The position numbers were made by a program, and so were the translations under genes. This document shows, piece by piece, positions 18,313-26,692 of a stretch of DNA of 58,163 nt. Location: the NCBI GenBank assembly GCA_002478765.1, contig DLQO01000031.1, positions 1-58,163 on the forward strand, in the 5' to 3' direction. The notes beneath the pieces are model-generated. The model had not been told where the DNA came from. It was given only the letters and a program-made list of their open reading frames with translations, and searched no databases. How positions within the stretch are numbered: the first letter of the stretch is position 1; each line of letters opens with the position of its first letter. This DNA comes from Flavobacteriales bacterium UBA7430. Lineage in GTDB: Bacteria > Bacteroidota > Bacteroidia > Flavobacteriales > UBA7430.

Positions 18313-19365
18313 ATGAAAAACATCAACATACCTCTGCTCACCGATGTCTGTGAAATTGCAGGTGCTCCAGGATTTGAACAAAGAGTTCGCGAATTGGTAA
18401 TCCGAGAAATAGAGGATCATGTTGACGATTATCGTATAGACAACCTTGGTAATGTCATCACTTTAAAAAAAGGAACATCCTCAGAAAAAAAAGTGATGAT
18501 TGCTGCTCATATGGATGAAATCGGGTTCATCGTCACTCACATTGATGACCAAGGTTTTGTTCGCTTTCATACACTCGGGGGGTTCGACCCGAAAACTCTG
18601 ACGGCACAAAGAGTTATAATACACGGCAAAAAAGATCTTGTAGGGGTTATGGGCTCTAAACCCATACACGTAATGACAGCTTCTGAGCGGTCAACAGCCC
18701 CAAAAACTACCGACTACTTCATTGACCTTGGTATGTCAAAAAAAGAAGTGGAAAAACACATTGGTGTAGGTGATTCTATTACCCGTCAAAGAGAGTTAAT
18801 TGAAATGGGTGAATGCGTGAACTGCAAGTCTATTGACAACAGAGTTTCTGTTTTCATCCTTATTGAAACACTAAAAAACCTAAAAGATTTTCCTTACGAT
18901 GTTCATGCGGTATTTACGGTTCAAGAAGAAGTAGGTATTCGAGGGGCACAAGTCTCCGCTCAACAAATTCAGCCGGACTTTGGATTTGGTTTAGACACTA
19001 CAATAGCTTATGATGTCCCGGGTGCAGCTGGTCACGAAAAAATAACTGAACTGGGTAAGGGGGCTGCTATTAAAATCATGGACTCACAGACCATTTGCGA
19101 TTACAGAATGGTCGCGTACATGAAAGAACTTGCCAAAAAGAAGAAGATAAAAACTCAACTAGAAATTCTTCCTGCTGGCGGTACCGACACCATGGGGGTT
19201 CAAAGGAGCACTCCAGGTGGATCAATTGCAGGAGCTATTTCAATTCCGACAAGGCACATTCACCAAGTCATTGAAATGGCAAACAAAAACGACATTCAAC
19301 AATGCATTGAATTGCTTGGTGCGTGTATAGAAAATTTAAACGATTTCGATTGGGATTTCAAATAA
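18313..19365 (+). CDS. M42 family metallopeptidase (glutamyl aminopeptidase-like)
   Basis: These 350 residues match M42 dinuclear aminopeptidases related to FrvX, PepA and TET peptidases. Zinc-site residues are visible in AAHMDEIGF (H66, D68), SIDNRVS, VQEEVGIRGA (the catalytic Glu pair) and LDTTIA. The C-terminal PAGGTDTMG is also typical. Such enzymes trim short peptides and often form large dodecamers in the cytoplasm. No signal peptide is seen. It begins five bases after pyk and may be cotranscribed. Substrate preference is not predictable. Confidence 0.92.
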   Translation: MKNINIPLLTDVCEIAGAPGFEQRVRELVIREIEDHVDDYRIDNLGNVITLKKGTSSEKKVMIAAHMDEIGFIVTHIDDQGFVRFHTLGGFDPKTLTAQRVIIHGKKDLVGVMGSKPIHVMTASERSTAPKTTDYFIDLGMSKKEVEKHIGVGDSITRQRELIEMGECVNCKSIDNRVSVFILIETLKNLKDFPYDVHAVFTVQEEVGIRGAQVSAQQIQPDFGFGLDTTIAYDVPGAAGHEKITELGKGAAIKIMDSQTICDYRMVAYMKELAKKKKIKTQLEILPAGGTDTMGVQRSTPGGSIAGAISIPTRHIHQVIEMANKNDIQQCIELLGACIENLNDFDWDFK

Positions 19366-19415
19366 ATACGGCTTCATAAAGGCCCTTAACAAAACATTCA
19401 AATACAAAATACAAT

Positions 19416-20963
19416 TTGAGTTCTTCGTTAAAATATCTCTCTTTCTGGCTTACAAGCAGCTTAATTTTATGGCAATGCGCAAGTATTCAAAGCCCATCAG
19501 GCGGTAAAAAAGACTTGACACCCCCTTTAGTAATTAAGACTTTCCCTGAGCAAGGAGCGACAAATGCAAACCCAAGTACCATAGAACTTGAATTTGATGA
19601 ATTCTTTGTGTTAAAAAATTTATTGAATGAACTTTTGATCTCCCCGCCATTAAATCAAAAACCTATCGTTTTCCAAAAAGGAAAGGCATTATTCATTGAA
19701 CTCAAAGAGGCACTAAATCAAAACAGCACCTACACGATAAATTTGGGAAAAGGTATCGCTGATCTTCATGAGGGGAATGTTTTGGAAAATTACACATTGG
19801 TATTCAGTACAGGTTCTGAATTGGACTCACTACTCTTGAGTGGTACGATTTATTCTTGTCCACAAAAAAACTTACCTAAAGGACTAATTGTCGCCGCGTA
19901 TGAAAAGAGTTTGTTCACAAAAGACTCAACCATTTTCCTGCAAAAACCCGATTACTTCAGTATTGCCGATGAACAAGGTCACTTTCAAATTCAAAAAATG
20001 AAAGCCGGACAATACGAGCTCATTGCATTTGAAGATGTCAATAGTAATTATCAGATTGATCATTATACAGAAAAGATTGCTTTTCACCCCAAGGCTATTC
20101 AATTAAAAGACAGCGTAGACACTAATCTTTGGTTGTACCAGCAAGAAGATGAGTTAAAAATATTGGATCAAACGAGTAAACAAGGCTCTATAAAATGGGT
20201 GTTCAATAAAAAAGTAGATTCATTTGATCTTCTTTCAGACCCTGAAGTAAAATACTTCAGTAAAACAATTGATGACAGCCTTTTCATATGGCCAAGACAA
20301 ACACAGAAGGATTCCGTTCTGTTTATCCTAAACGTTGAAAATTCAAGAGACTCTTTGATGTATTCATCAAAAATTACCGAAAATGTTGACATACGCATCT
20401 CGCAAACATCAAACAACTACGTCAAAAATGGAGGTAATTATACCTGTTTTACAACAGCTCCGATTGTAGAAATAGATACGTCAAAAATTCAACTGAAATC
20501 TAGCGGCAAACTCAAAGATTTTTTAATTCACGCAAAAGATTTTGAACTTGATATTGAATTCGAATACGAAGAAAATCAAACCTATCAACTTACTTTTGAC
20601 CACGGAGCCATAAAAGGCTTACATGACAGTCGAAACGACAGTGTCAGCCACACCTTTTTTACTCAAAAAGAAGATGCCTTGGCGAACCTTAAAATAAACC
20701 TTGAGAACGAGCCTAAACATTACTTTGTCGAGCTCCTGAAAGATGGAGAGGTTTTCGAACGAATCTCAGCAGAAATGCCGATTTATTTCAAAAACCTATT
20801 GCCCGATAATTACGAGCTTCGCTTGGTCGCTGACTCGAATAACGATGGAGAATGGACGCCAGGAAGTTATTTTGAAAATCGCTTACCAGAAAAAGTTCAT
20901 TATTATGGAAAAGTCTTAAACTTAAGGGCCAATTGGGAACTAGAAATTGATTGGAAACCTTAA
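19416..20963 (+). CDS. Ig-like domain lipoprotein (Big_5 type)
   Basis: This 515-residue protein starts at TTG (19416). An N-terminal hydrophobic segment ends in a cysteine at residue 21 (LILWQC), a loose lipobox, so it is probably a lipoprotein. Then comes SGGKKDLTPPLV, followed by a bacterial Ig-like domain (about 35-130: PEQGATNANPSTIELEFDEFF). The SGGxKDxxPP start followed by a Big_5 domain is a recurrent Bacteroidota family. The rest is beta-rich with a C-terminal NLLPDNYELRLVADSNNDGEW segment. It is likely exported to the periplasm or outer membrane; its role is unknown. Its stop overlaps the stop of the convergent nitrilase gene. Confidence 0.82.
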   Translation: MSSSLKYLSFWLTSSLILWQCASIQSPSGGKKDLTPPLVIKTFPEQGATNANPSTIELEFDEFFVLKNLLNELLISPPLNQKPIVFQKGKALFIELKEALNQNSTYTINLGKGIADLHEGNVLENYTLVFSTGSELDSLLLSGTIYSCPQKNLPKGLIVAAYEKSLFTKDSTIFLQKPDYFSIADEQGHFQIQKMKAGQYELIAFEDVNSNYQIDHYTEKIAFHPKAIQLKDSVDTNLWLYQQEDELKILDQTSKQGSIKWVFNKKVDSFDLLSDPEVKYFSKTIDDSLFIWPRQTQKDSVLFILNVENSRDSLMYSSKITENVDIRISQTSNNYVKNGGNYTCFTTAPIVEIDTSKIQLKSSGKLKDFLIHAKDFELDIEFEYEENQTYQLTFDHGAIKGLHDSRNDSVSHTFFTQKEDALANLKINLENEPKHYFVELLKDGEVFERISAEMPIYFKNLLPDNYELRLVADSNNDGEWTPGSYFENRLPEKVHYYGKVLNLRANWELEIDWKP

Positions 20964-21739
20964 TTGATTAAGCTCCAATCATCTCTATCCTCTAAAAAAG
21001 TCAAACGTTTACGGAAATCAACCAGATGATTTTTAGACAAACTCAGGTTTACCAAACCTATTTCATTTTCTGGAGCCATGGCGATGAGCCCTCCATCAAG
21101 GTCGATCACTTGAGAATGTCCAGAATGGTTGACCTGATTCCCATCAACTCCAACTCTATTTACCCCAACGACATACGCTAGATTTTCAATGGCTCTTGCT
21201 TTTAATAAAACATCCCAGACATCGATTCTACTTACAGGCCAGTTCGCTACAAACAAGAGCAAATCATAATCTACATCATTCCGAGAAAAAACAGGAAAAC
21301 GTAGGTCATAACAAATGAGTGGGCATATTTTCCACCCCTTGTAATCTACAACAAGACGAGAGCTTCCGGCAGTAAAATGAGAGTCTTCATTACACAAGCC
21401 AAATAAGTGTCGTTTGTCGTAGTGAAGTATTCTTCCATTAGGTTCAACCCACAACAGCCGATTGTATATCTGTCCATTTTCTTTCACCATGATGGAGCCA
21501 CATAAAGCAGCACCATTCTTTTCTGAAACAGACTTCATCCAAGAAACTGTCAACCCATCCATAGCCTCTGCCAAGTGAGTAGACTCGACTGAAAAGGCTG
21601 TGGTAAATAATTCGGGCAAAAGAATGAGGTCAACATGACTCACACCCGCTAAATAGGTTTCAATCTGCTTCCTGTTTTTCTCAGGATCTTCCCAATGTAA
21701 ATCACATTGTAATAAGCAAATATCTAAGGTTTCTTTCAT
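20960..21739 (-). CDS. Nitrilase-superfamily amidohydrolase (omega-amidase-like)
   Basis: A complete Glu-Lys-Cys triad is present when numbered from the ATG at 21739: E43 (LLPELFTTAF), K109 (HYDKRHLFG) and C143 (CPLICYDLRFP). The 259-residue size and motifs resemble YafV/Nit2 omega-amidases, which hydrolyse alpha-keto acid amides such as 2-oxoglutaramate. An in-frame ATG twelve codons upstream (21775) exists, but the extra residues would precede the first beta strand of the family, so the downstream start is preferred. It ends convergently with the Ig-like gene, the two stop codons sharing bases. Confidence 0.88.
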   Translation of the reverse strand: MKETLDICLLQCDLHWEDPEKNRKQIETYLAGVSHVDLILLPELFTTAFSVESTHLAEAMDGLTVSWMKSVSEKNGAALCGSIMVKENGQIYNRLLWVEPNGRILHYDKRHLFGLCNEDSHFTAGSSRLVVDYKGWKICPLICYDLRFPVFSRNDVDYDLLLFVANWPVSRIDVWDVLLKARAIENLAYVVGVNRVGVDGNQVNHSGHSQVIDLDGGLIAMAPENEIGLVNLSLSKNHLVDFRKRLTFLEDRDDWSLIN

Positions 21740-21820
21740 AACTATTACTGAATCAAAGATTTTGATCTCATTCAAAAGTAAGCAAAGTAGCTTGAACCAC
21801 GTTCCTCAAAATTTCAAATA

Positions 21821-21852
21821 AAAAAACCATCTCAAATGAGATGGTTTTTTTT
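21821..21852 (-). terminator. Terminator after hppA
   Basis: AAAACCATCTC and GAGATGGTTTT form an 11-bp stem with an AAAT loop. On the minus strand the stem is followed by a T run. It lies 30 bases past the hppA stop. Confidence 0.85.
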
Positions 21853-21882
21853 ACAATTAAGGAATATGTGTAAAAGAAAAAA

Positions 21883-24135
21883 CTATTCTTCTTCTAATAT
21901 TGCTTCTATTTTTAAAGTATCAACAGCTTCAGGAACTACTTCCACTTCAACGACTTCAATCGTATTTGCTTCCACCTCAACCTCTGCATGGTGAGCACCA
22001 ACAGAAATGTGCGGTGCAATGATTAGAGATATAATAGACATAAGCTTAATAAGTATGTTCATAGAAGGTCCTGAAGTATCTTTAAATGGATCTCCAACCG
22101 TATCTCCAGTTACAGAAGCTTTATGAGCCTCAGAACCTTTAAATTCCATTTTACCATCGATCTCAACACCTGCTTCAAAAGATTTTTTAGCGTTATCCCA
22201 AGCACCACCGGCATTATTTTGGAACATACCCATCAATACACCTGACACAGTTGTACCTGCCAACAAACCACCTAACATTTCGGCAGAAGAAGCATCTGGA
22301 AATACATCTTTGAACCCAAACCCAATTAATAGTGGACTTACTAGCGCAATCGCGCCAGGAAGCATCATTTCTCTGATAGATGCTTTTGTAGAAATGTCAA
22401 CACATTTGTCATATTCAGGTTTTGCTTTCCCTTCCATAATTCCAGGAATTTCTCTAAACTGACGACGTACTTCAGTAACCATTTCCATCGCTGCTCTACC
22501 AACGGCTGCAATAGCCAATGAAGAAAAGATAAATGGAATCATCGCACCGATAAATAACATGGCTAAAACGGGTGCTTTAAAAATATCAATAGAATCAATT
22601 CCGGCGATCCCAACAAAGGCAGCAAACAAAGCTAAAGCAGTAAGCGCGGCAGATGCAATCGCAAAACCTTTACCGGCTGCTGCTGTTGTATTACCAACCG
22701 CATCTAAATTGTCTGTTCGACCACGAACTTCCTTAGGAAGACCCGCCATCTCTGCAATACCACCCGCATTATCTGCAATAGGACCGAAAGCATCGATAGC
22801 CAATTGCATCGCCGTCGTAGCCATCATACCTGCAGCGGCAATTGCAACTCCATAAAGTCCCGCAAAAGAATAGGAAAACATGATTCCACCTGCCAAAACA
22901 ATCGTTGGCAATACCGTAGACTCCATACCTACTGCTAAACCGCCGATAATGTTGGTTGCATGACCCGTAGAAGATTGTTTGATGATAGAATCAACCGGTC
23001 TTCTACCCATTGCGGTATAATATTCGGTAATGATCGACATTAAAGCGCCTACAACAAGACCTACAGTAATTGCCCAAAACACATCCATGGCAGTGAATTC
23101 AAATCCACGAATACTCATGTTATCAGCCAGCATCCAGTTCACCAAGAAATAAGAAGTAATCCATGTGAATACCATAGAACCCCAGTTACCCATATTCAAA
23201 GCTTTCTGAACAGAATCTGACTCTTTACTAATACGAACCATCAGGGTCCCTAAAACAGAAAAAACAATTCCCAATCCAGCAATAACCATGGGTAATAAGA
23301 CCGGTGCAATACCATCAAAAGCATCATTAGATACGATCTCTTTACCCAACACCATGGTTGCTAAAATAGTTGCTACGTAAGAACCAAATAAATCGGCTCC
23401 CATACCTGCTACGTCACCCACATTGTCACCAACGTTGTCTGCAATCGTTGCAGGATTACGAGGGTCATCCTCAGGAATACCCGCTTCTACTTTCCCAACA
23501 AGGTCAGCACCTACATCGGCTGCCTTTGTATAAATACCTCCACCTACACGTGCAAATAAAGCAATCGACTCAGCACCTAATGAGAATCCAGCCAGAACTT
23601 CTAGAGCTTTCTCCATCTCGATACCGTTTACACTTGCACCTATAGATACTACATATAAATTGTAAAATATAATAAACAATGCACCCAGACCTAGTACAGC
23701 CAATCCAGCTACACCCAAACCCATCACAGTACCACCAGTAAAGGAAACCTTTAAAGCTTTTGCCAGTGACGTTCGAGCCGCTTGCGTTGTTCTGACGTTT
23801 GCTTTCGTTGCGATGTTCATACCGAAGTATCCTGCTAAAGCAGAAAATACCGCACCAATCAAGAAAGAAATAGCGATTACAGGGCTGGAGGTCTCAACCA
23901 AGGTCCCAGAATAAGCCAACAAGAGTCCTGCGATAACAGCAAAATACCCCAAAACTTTCCATTCAGCTTTCAAAAATGCCATGGCACCCTTGGCTATATG
24001 GTCAGCCAATTCAATCATATTTGCATCACCGGCATCTTGTTTAGATACCCAAGCAGACTTAACTGCCATTATAATAAGTCCTAACACACCTAATGCAGGC
24101 ACTAAGTAAATCAAGTTATTTGTCAAAAATTCCAT
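21883..24135 (-). CDS. hppA: Membrane-bound ion-pumping pyrophosphatase, K+-dependent type
   Basis: This enzyme couples PPi hydrolysis to ion export. The 750-residue polytopic protein has the PPi-binding [11 protein letters not shown] and [16 protein letters not shown] motifs. A485 and G488 (GNTTAAAG) are the residue pair of K+-dependent enzymes; K+-independent ones have Lys and Thr there. The TM6 gate position reads DLFGSY without the Glu of Na+ pumps, while TM5 has E189 (GAESIALF). That shift is what I recall for flavobacterial H+-pumping members, so proton pumping is inferred. The C-terminus carries an unusual acidic, Val/Glu-rich tail of about 35 residues after the last helix. A terminator follows. 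Confidence 0.95.
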   Translation of the reverse strand: MEFLTNNLIYLVPALGVLGLIIMAVKSAWVSKQDAGDANMIELADHIAKGAMAFLKAEWKVLGYFAVIAGLLLAYSGTLVETSSPVIAISFLIGAVFSALAGYFGMNIATKANVRTTQAARTSLAKALKVSFTGGTVMGLGVAGLAVLGLGALFIIFYNLYVVSIGASVNGIEMEKALEVLAGFSLGAESIALFARVGGGIYTKAADVGADLVGKVEAGIPEDDPRNPATIADNVGDNVGDVAGMGADLFGSYVATILATMVLGKEIVSNDAFDGIAPVLLPMVIAGLGIVFSVLGTLMVRISKESDSVQKALNMGNWGSMVFTWITSYFLVNWMLADNMSIRGFEFTAMDVFWAITVGLVVGALMSIITEYYTAMGRRPVDSIIKQSSTGHATNIIGGLAVGMESTVLPTIVLAGGIMFSYSFAGLYGVAIAAAGMMATTAMQLAIDAFGPIADNAGGIAEMAGLPKEVRGRTDNLDAVGNTTAAAGKGFAIASAALTALALFAAFVGIAGIDSIDIFKAPVLAMLFIGAMIPFIFSSLAIAAVGRAAMEMVTEVRRQFREIPGIMEGKAKPEYDKCVDISTKASIREMMLPGAIALVSPLLIGFGFKDVFPDASSAEMLGGLLAGTTVSGVLMGMFQNNAGGAWDNAKKSFEAGVEIDGKMEFKGSEAHKASVTGDTVGDPFKDTSGPSMNILIKLMSIISLIIAPHISVGAHHAEVEVEANTIEVVEVEVVPEAVDTLKIEAILEEE

Positions 24136-24165
24136 TGTTTTTTAGGATTTTGGTTAACAAGTGCG

Positions 24166-24173
24166 CAAATATA
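24166..24173 (-). promoter_or_regulatory. Candidate -7 box (TATATTTG) for hppA
   Basis: On the minus strand TATATTTG lies 30 bases before the hppA ATG. No TTG is found at 18-21 bases, only one at 12 bases, so the -33 element is uncertain. Confidence 0.4.
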
Positions 24174-24473
24174 AAATAAAAGTATCAAGTAGAATGTAAT
24201 TAGAGGCAATAATATACAAGGGTGAATAAGGCTATCACTGATCATGTTGTAATTAATTCTGGATGACTGCTATCGATTTTACTGTTGATCTCGAGAAGCA
24301 TCTAAGGCCCTGAGAGTAGGAGCAAGATGTATTATGGACAACAACCGAGCGGTTTAAATCAACTCATTTTATTCAATACCATACCAGGGATTACTATACT
24401 AATAAAAGCGATATTAAGTGCTCTTCCATTTCCACTGCCAACCCAATTTATACAACCAAATCCCGATGATTTT
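24174..24473. other. Intergenic stretch without recognisable gene
   Basis: About 300 bases between the hppA promoter and the pheA leader region. No coherent ORF, tRNA, terminator or repeat is seen on either strand. It could hold regulatory sites for either divergent unit or be degraded sequence. Confidence 0.5.
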
Positions 24474-24481
24474 TATTTTTG
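24474..24481 (+). promoter_or_regulatory. Candidate -7 box (TATTTTTG) for the pheA operon
   Basis: TATTTTTG fits TAnnTTTG and is placed to transcribe the leader peptide and attenuator about 95 bases downstream. No clear TTG lies at 18-21 bases upstream, so confidence is limited. Confidence 0.4.
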
Positions 24482-24580
24482 CATTAGTGTCATAGTAACA
24501 CAATAATTTTATATCTTGGTCGAATGAATGCAACCCGCGCGTACACAAGGTTATGTTCTTAAGATTTTAAACAAAAAAAG

Positions 24581-24634
24581 ATGAACCGATTAGAAAATAC
24601 ATTTAACAGCTTTTATTTTATCTACGACAGATAG
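24581..24634 (+). CDS. Phe/Tyr-rich attenuation leader peptide
   Basis: A 17-codon ORF, MNRLENTFNSFYFIYDR, ends in TAG at 24632-24634. Phe codons are at positions 8, 11 and 13 and Tyr codons at 12 and 15, so five of the last ten residues are aromatic. It lies 80 bases upstream of pheA and directly before mutually exclusive hairpins. This is the architecture of ribosome-mediated attenuators such as the E. coli pheA leader, where stalling at scarce-tRNA codons selects the antiterminator. It is preceded by an A-rich stretch with AAAAAAAG, without a strong Shine-Dalgarno sequence. Confidence 0.85.
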   Translation: MNRLENTFNSFYFIYDR

Positions 24635-24699
24635 AGGCTTTACTTGTATTTACTACAAAAATAAAACATGAAAGCCTCGATGAAAACGAGGCTTTTTTT
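24634..24699 (+). promoter_or_regulatory. Transcription attenuator of the Phe/Tyr operon
   Basis: The terminator stem is AAAGCCTCG (24671-24679) with CGAGGCTTT (24687-24695), nine perfect pairs with a seven-base loop and a T run to 24699. The competing antiterminator pairs GAGGCTTT (24634-24641) with AAAGCCTC (24671-24678), eight perfect pairs. The antiterminator arm starts on the last base of the leader stop codon, so a ribosome at the stop would block it and allow termination. A ribosome stalled on the Phe/Tyr codons would leave it free. pheA starts 15 bases after the T run. Confidence 0.88.
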
Positions 24700-24714
24700 A
24701 GTTTAAAAAATCGA

Positions 24715-25533
24715 ATGAAAGTAGCTATTCAAGGAGTTAAAGGGTCATTTCACCACATCGTCGCCGAGCAATATTTTGGTGAAAGTATCGATTTGGTCGA
24801 ATGTTTATTATTCAGCGAAATGCCCGATCTACTTATTAATAATAAGGCGGATGTGCTCATCATGGCTATTGAAAACTCAATAGCCGGGGCAATTTTACCA
24901 AATTATGCACTCATTGATGAGTACCAATTGAATATTTGCGGCGAGCACCACCTACCCATTCACCACAACCTAATGGGGATAACAGGACAAACTATAGAGG
25001 ACATCAATGAGGTGTACTCCCATCCGATGGCCTTGCTGCAATGTCGAAAATTCTTCAAAAAATACCCGCACATTAAATTGATTGAAGATAAAGATACGGC
25101 AGAAGTTGCAAAACGCATTGAAGCTAAAAACCTAAAAGGGATAGGTGCCATTGCAAGTGATTTGGCAGCCAAAACATACAACTTAGAGATTTTAGCCACC
25201 GAAATTCAGACAATCAACGACAATGCAACGCGTTTTTTTATTTTAAAAAACGACATTCCTGACAAGAGCATTGTTGCTAACAAAGCTTCCATTAAATTTG
25301 CAGCCAATAATGATGCGGGAAGTCTAGCTGAAATATTAGGCATTTTAGCCAAGTACGGTTTAAACTTAACTAAAATACAATCCATGCCGATTATAGATAC
25401 ACCATGGAAATATGCCTTTTTTGTTGACTTTACTTTCAGTAATTACAATGGATACGTAAAAGCAATGAAGGAAGTAAAAGGTAAAGTTGTCTCAATGAAA
25501 ATTTTAGGTGAATACACCAAAAGTAAGCGATAA
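24715..25533 (+). CDS. pheA: Prephenate dehydratase with C-terminal ACT domain
   Basis: PheA converts prephenate to phenylpyruvate, the Phe branch. The 272-residue protein lacks an N-terminal chorismate mutase domain; that activity is fused to DAHP synthase three genes downstream. The catalytic domain has VAIQGVKGSFHH, ENSIAGAILPNY and the TRF motif in NDNATRFFIL. The ACT domain (about 190-268) has GSLAEILGILAKYGLNLTKIQSMP; the usual Phe-binding ESRP is replaced by QSMP. Its stop overlaps the next start by one base (TAATG). Expression is predicted to be under the leader attenuator. Confidence 0.95.
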   Translation: MKVAIQGVKGSFHHIVAEQYFGESIDLVECLLFSEMPDLLINNKADVLIMAIENSIAGAILPNYALIDEYQLNICGEHHLPIHHNLMGITGQTIEDINEVYSHPMALLQCRKFFKKYPHIKLIEDKDTAEVAKRIEAKNLKGIGAIASDLAAKTYNLEILATEIQTINDNATRFFILKNDIPDKSIVANKASIKFAANNDAGSLAEILGILAKYGLNLTKIQSMPIIDTPWKYAFFVDFTFSNYNGYVKAMKEVKGKVVSMKILGEYTKSKR

Positions 25534-26690
25534 TGATAAAAAAGGCCGAAAGATTACAATCTGTTACAGAATACTATTTCTCTAAGAAATTAAGAGAAGT
25601 GGCGCAATTACGTGCAGAAGGCAAGTCTATCATTAATATGGCAATTGGTAATCCGGATATAGCTCCTCCAAAAGAAGTTATAGATGCTTTAACAACGGTC
25701 ATGTCTGAAGACGGAACTCATCAGTACCAAAGCTATCAAGGAATCCCTGAACTTAGAATAGCTATCGCTGAGTTTTACAAAAAACATTACCGAGTGGAAC
25801 TCGATCCAAACGGAGAAATTTTACCTCTGATGGGATCCAAGGAAGGAATCATGCACATTTCTATGGCCTACTTAAACAAAGGTGATGGCGTGTTAATCCC
25901 GAATCCCGGATATCCTAGCTATGCCTCAGTTGCCAATTTAATGGAAGCTGATATCATTCATTACAATTTGGATGAATCCAACAACTGGCAACCCAACTAT
26001 GAGGAACTCGAAAAGCAAAACTTAAGTCATGTAAAAATCATGTGGTTGAATTACCCTCACATGCCCACAGGTACTTCAGCATCAAAAAAAGATTTAGAAA
26101 AAGCAATTGCATTTGCAAAGAAGCACGAACTTTTGATTGTTAACGACAACCCATACAGTTTCATCCTGAATGATGAACCGCAAAGTATTTTAGATATTGA
26201 CGGAGCTGAAGATGTCGCTATAGAACTCAACTCATTGAGTAAAACATTCAACATGGCTGGATGGCGCGTAGGGATGGTTGTAGGAGAATCTTCCATCATC
26301 AAAACCATACTGCAAGTTAAAAGCAACATGGACTCTGGAATGTTTTTAGGCATCCAAAAAGGAGCCATTGCAGCGCTTCAAAGCCCTGACAGCTGGTTTG
26401 ATGGGCTTAATGCCATATACATCAAACGAAGAGAAATGGTTTGGCAAATTTTTGATTTACTGAATTGTACGTACAAAAAAGAAAATGGAGGATTGTTTGT
26501 ATGGGCAAAACTGCCGGAGGGGCAAAATTCAAAAGAGTTTATCAATAAATTATTGAACGATAAAGAAATCTTCATCACTCCTGGAGCTATTTTTGGCAGC
26601 CAAGGAGAAGGGTACATTAGAGCGTCTCTATGCACCTCAGATACACTACTTAAAGAGGTGTTAAATCGTTTGTCAACCCTAAAAAATTAG
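25533..26690 (+). CDS. Class I/II PLP-dependent aminotransferase, probably aromatic
   Basis: The 385-residue fold-type I aminotransferase has the Schiff-base lysine K237 (SLSKTFNMAGWR), D205 and Y208 (NDNPYSF), and R245. The usual NPTG motif reads HMPTG (H176, M177), so the Asn that normally contacts the PLP 3'-oxygen is Met. Lying between pheA and tyrA, it most likely converts phenylpyruvate and 4-hydroxyphenylpyruvate to Phe and Tyr. Annotation by similarity alone might give DapC or AspC. Start overlaps the pheA stop by one base. Confidence 0.9.
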   Translation: MIKKAERLQSVTEYYFSKKLREVAQLRAEGKSIINMAIGNPDIAPPKEVIDALTTVMSEDGTHQYQSYQGIPELRIAIAEFYKKHYRVELDPNGEILPLMGSKEGIMHISMAYLNKGDGVLIPNPGYPSYASVANLMEADIIHYNLDESNNWQPNYEELEKQNLSHVKIMWLNYPHMPTGTSASKKDLEKAIAFAKKHELLIVNDNPYSFILNDEPQSILDIDGAEDVAIELNSLSKTFNMAGWRVGMVVGESSIIKTILQVKSNMDSGMFLGIQKGAIAALQSPDSWFDGLNAIYIKRREMVWQIFDLLNCTYKKENGGLFVWAKLPEGQNSKEFINKLLNDKEIFITPGAIFGSQGEGYIRASLCTSDTLLKEVLNRLSTLKN

Positions 26691-26692
26691 CA

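Noticed and set aside
24524..24562. A second short ORF (MNATRAYTRLCS) before the pheA leader peptide
   Set aside because: It has no aromatic run and is not adjacent to the competing hairpins, so it is unlikely to be the control peptide.
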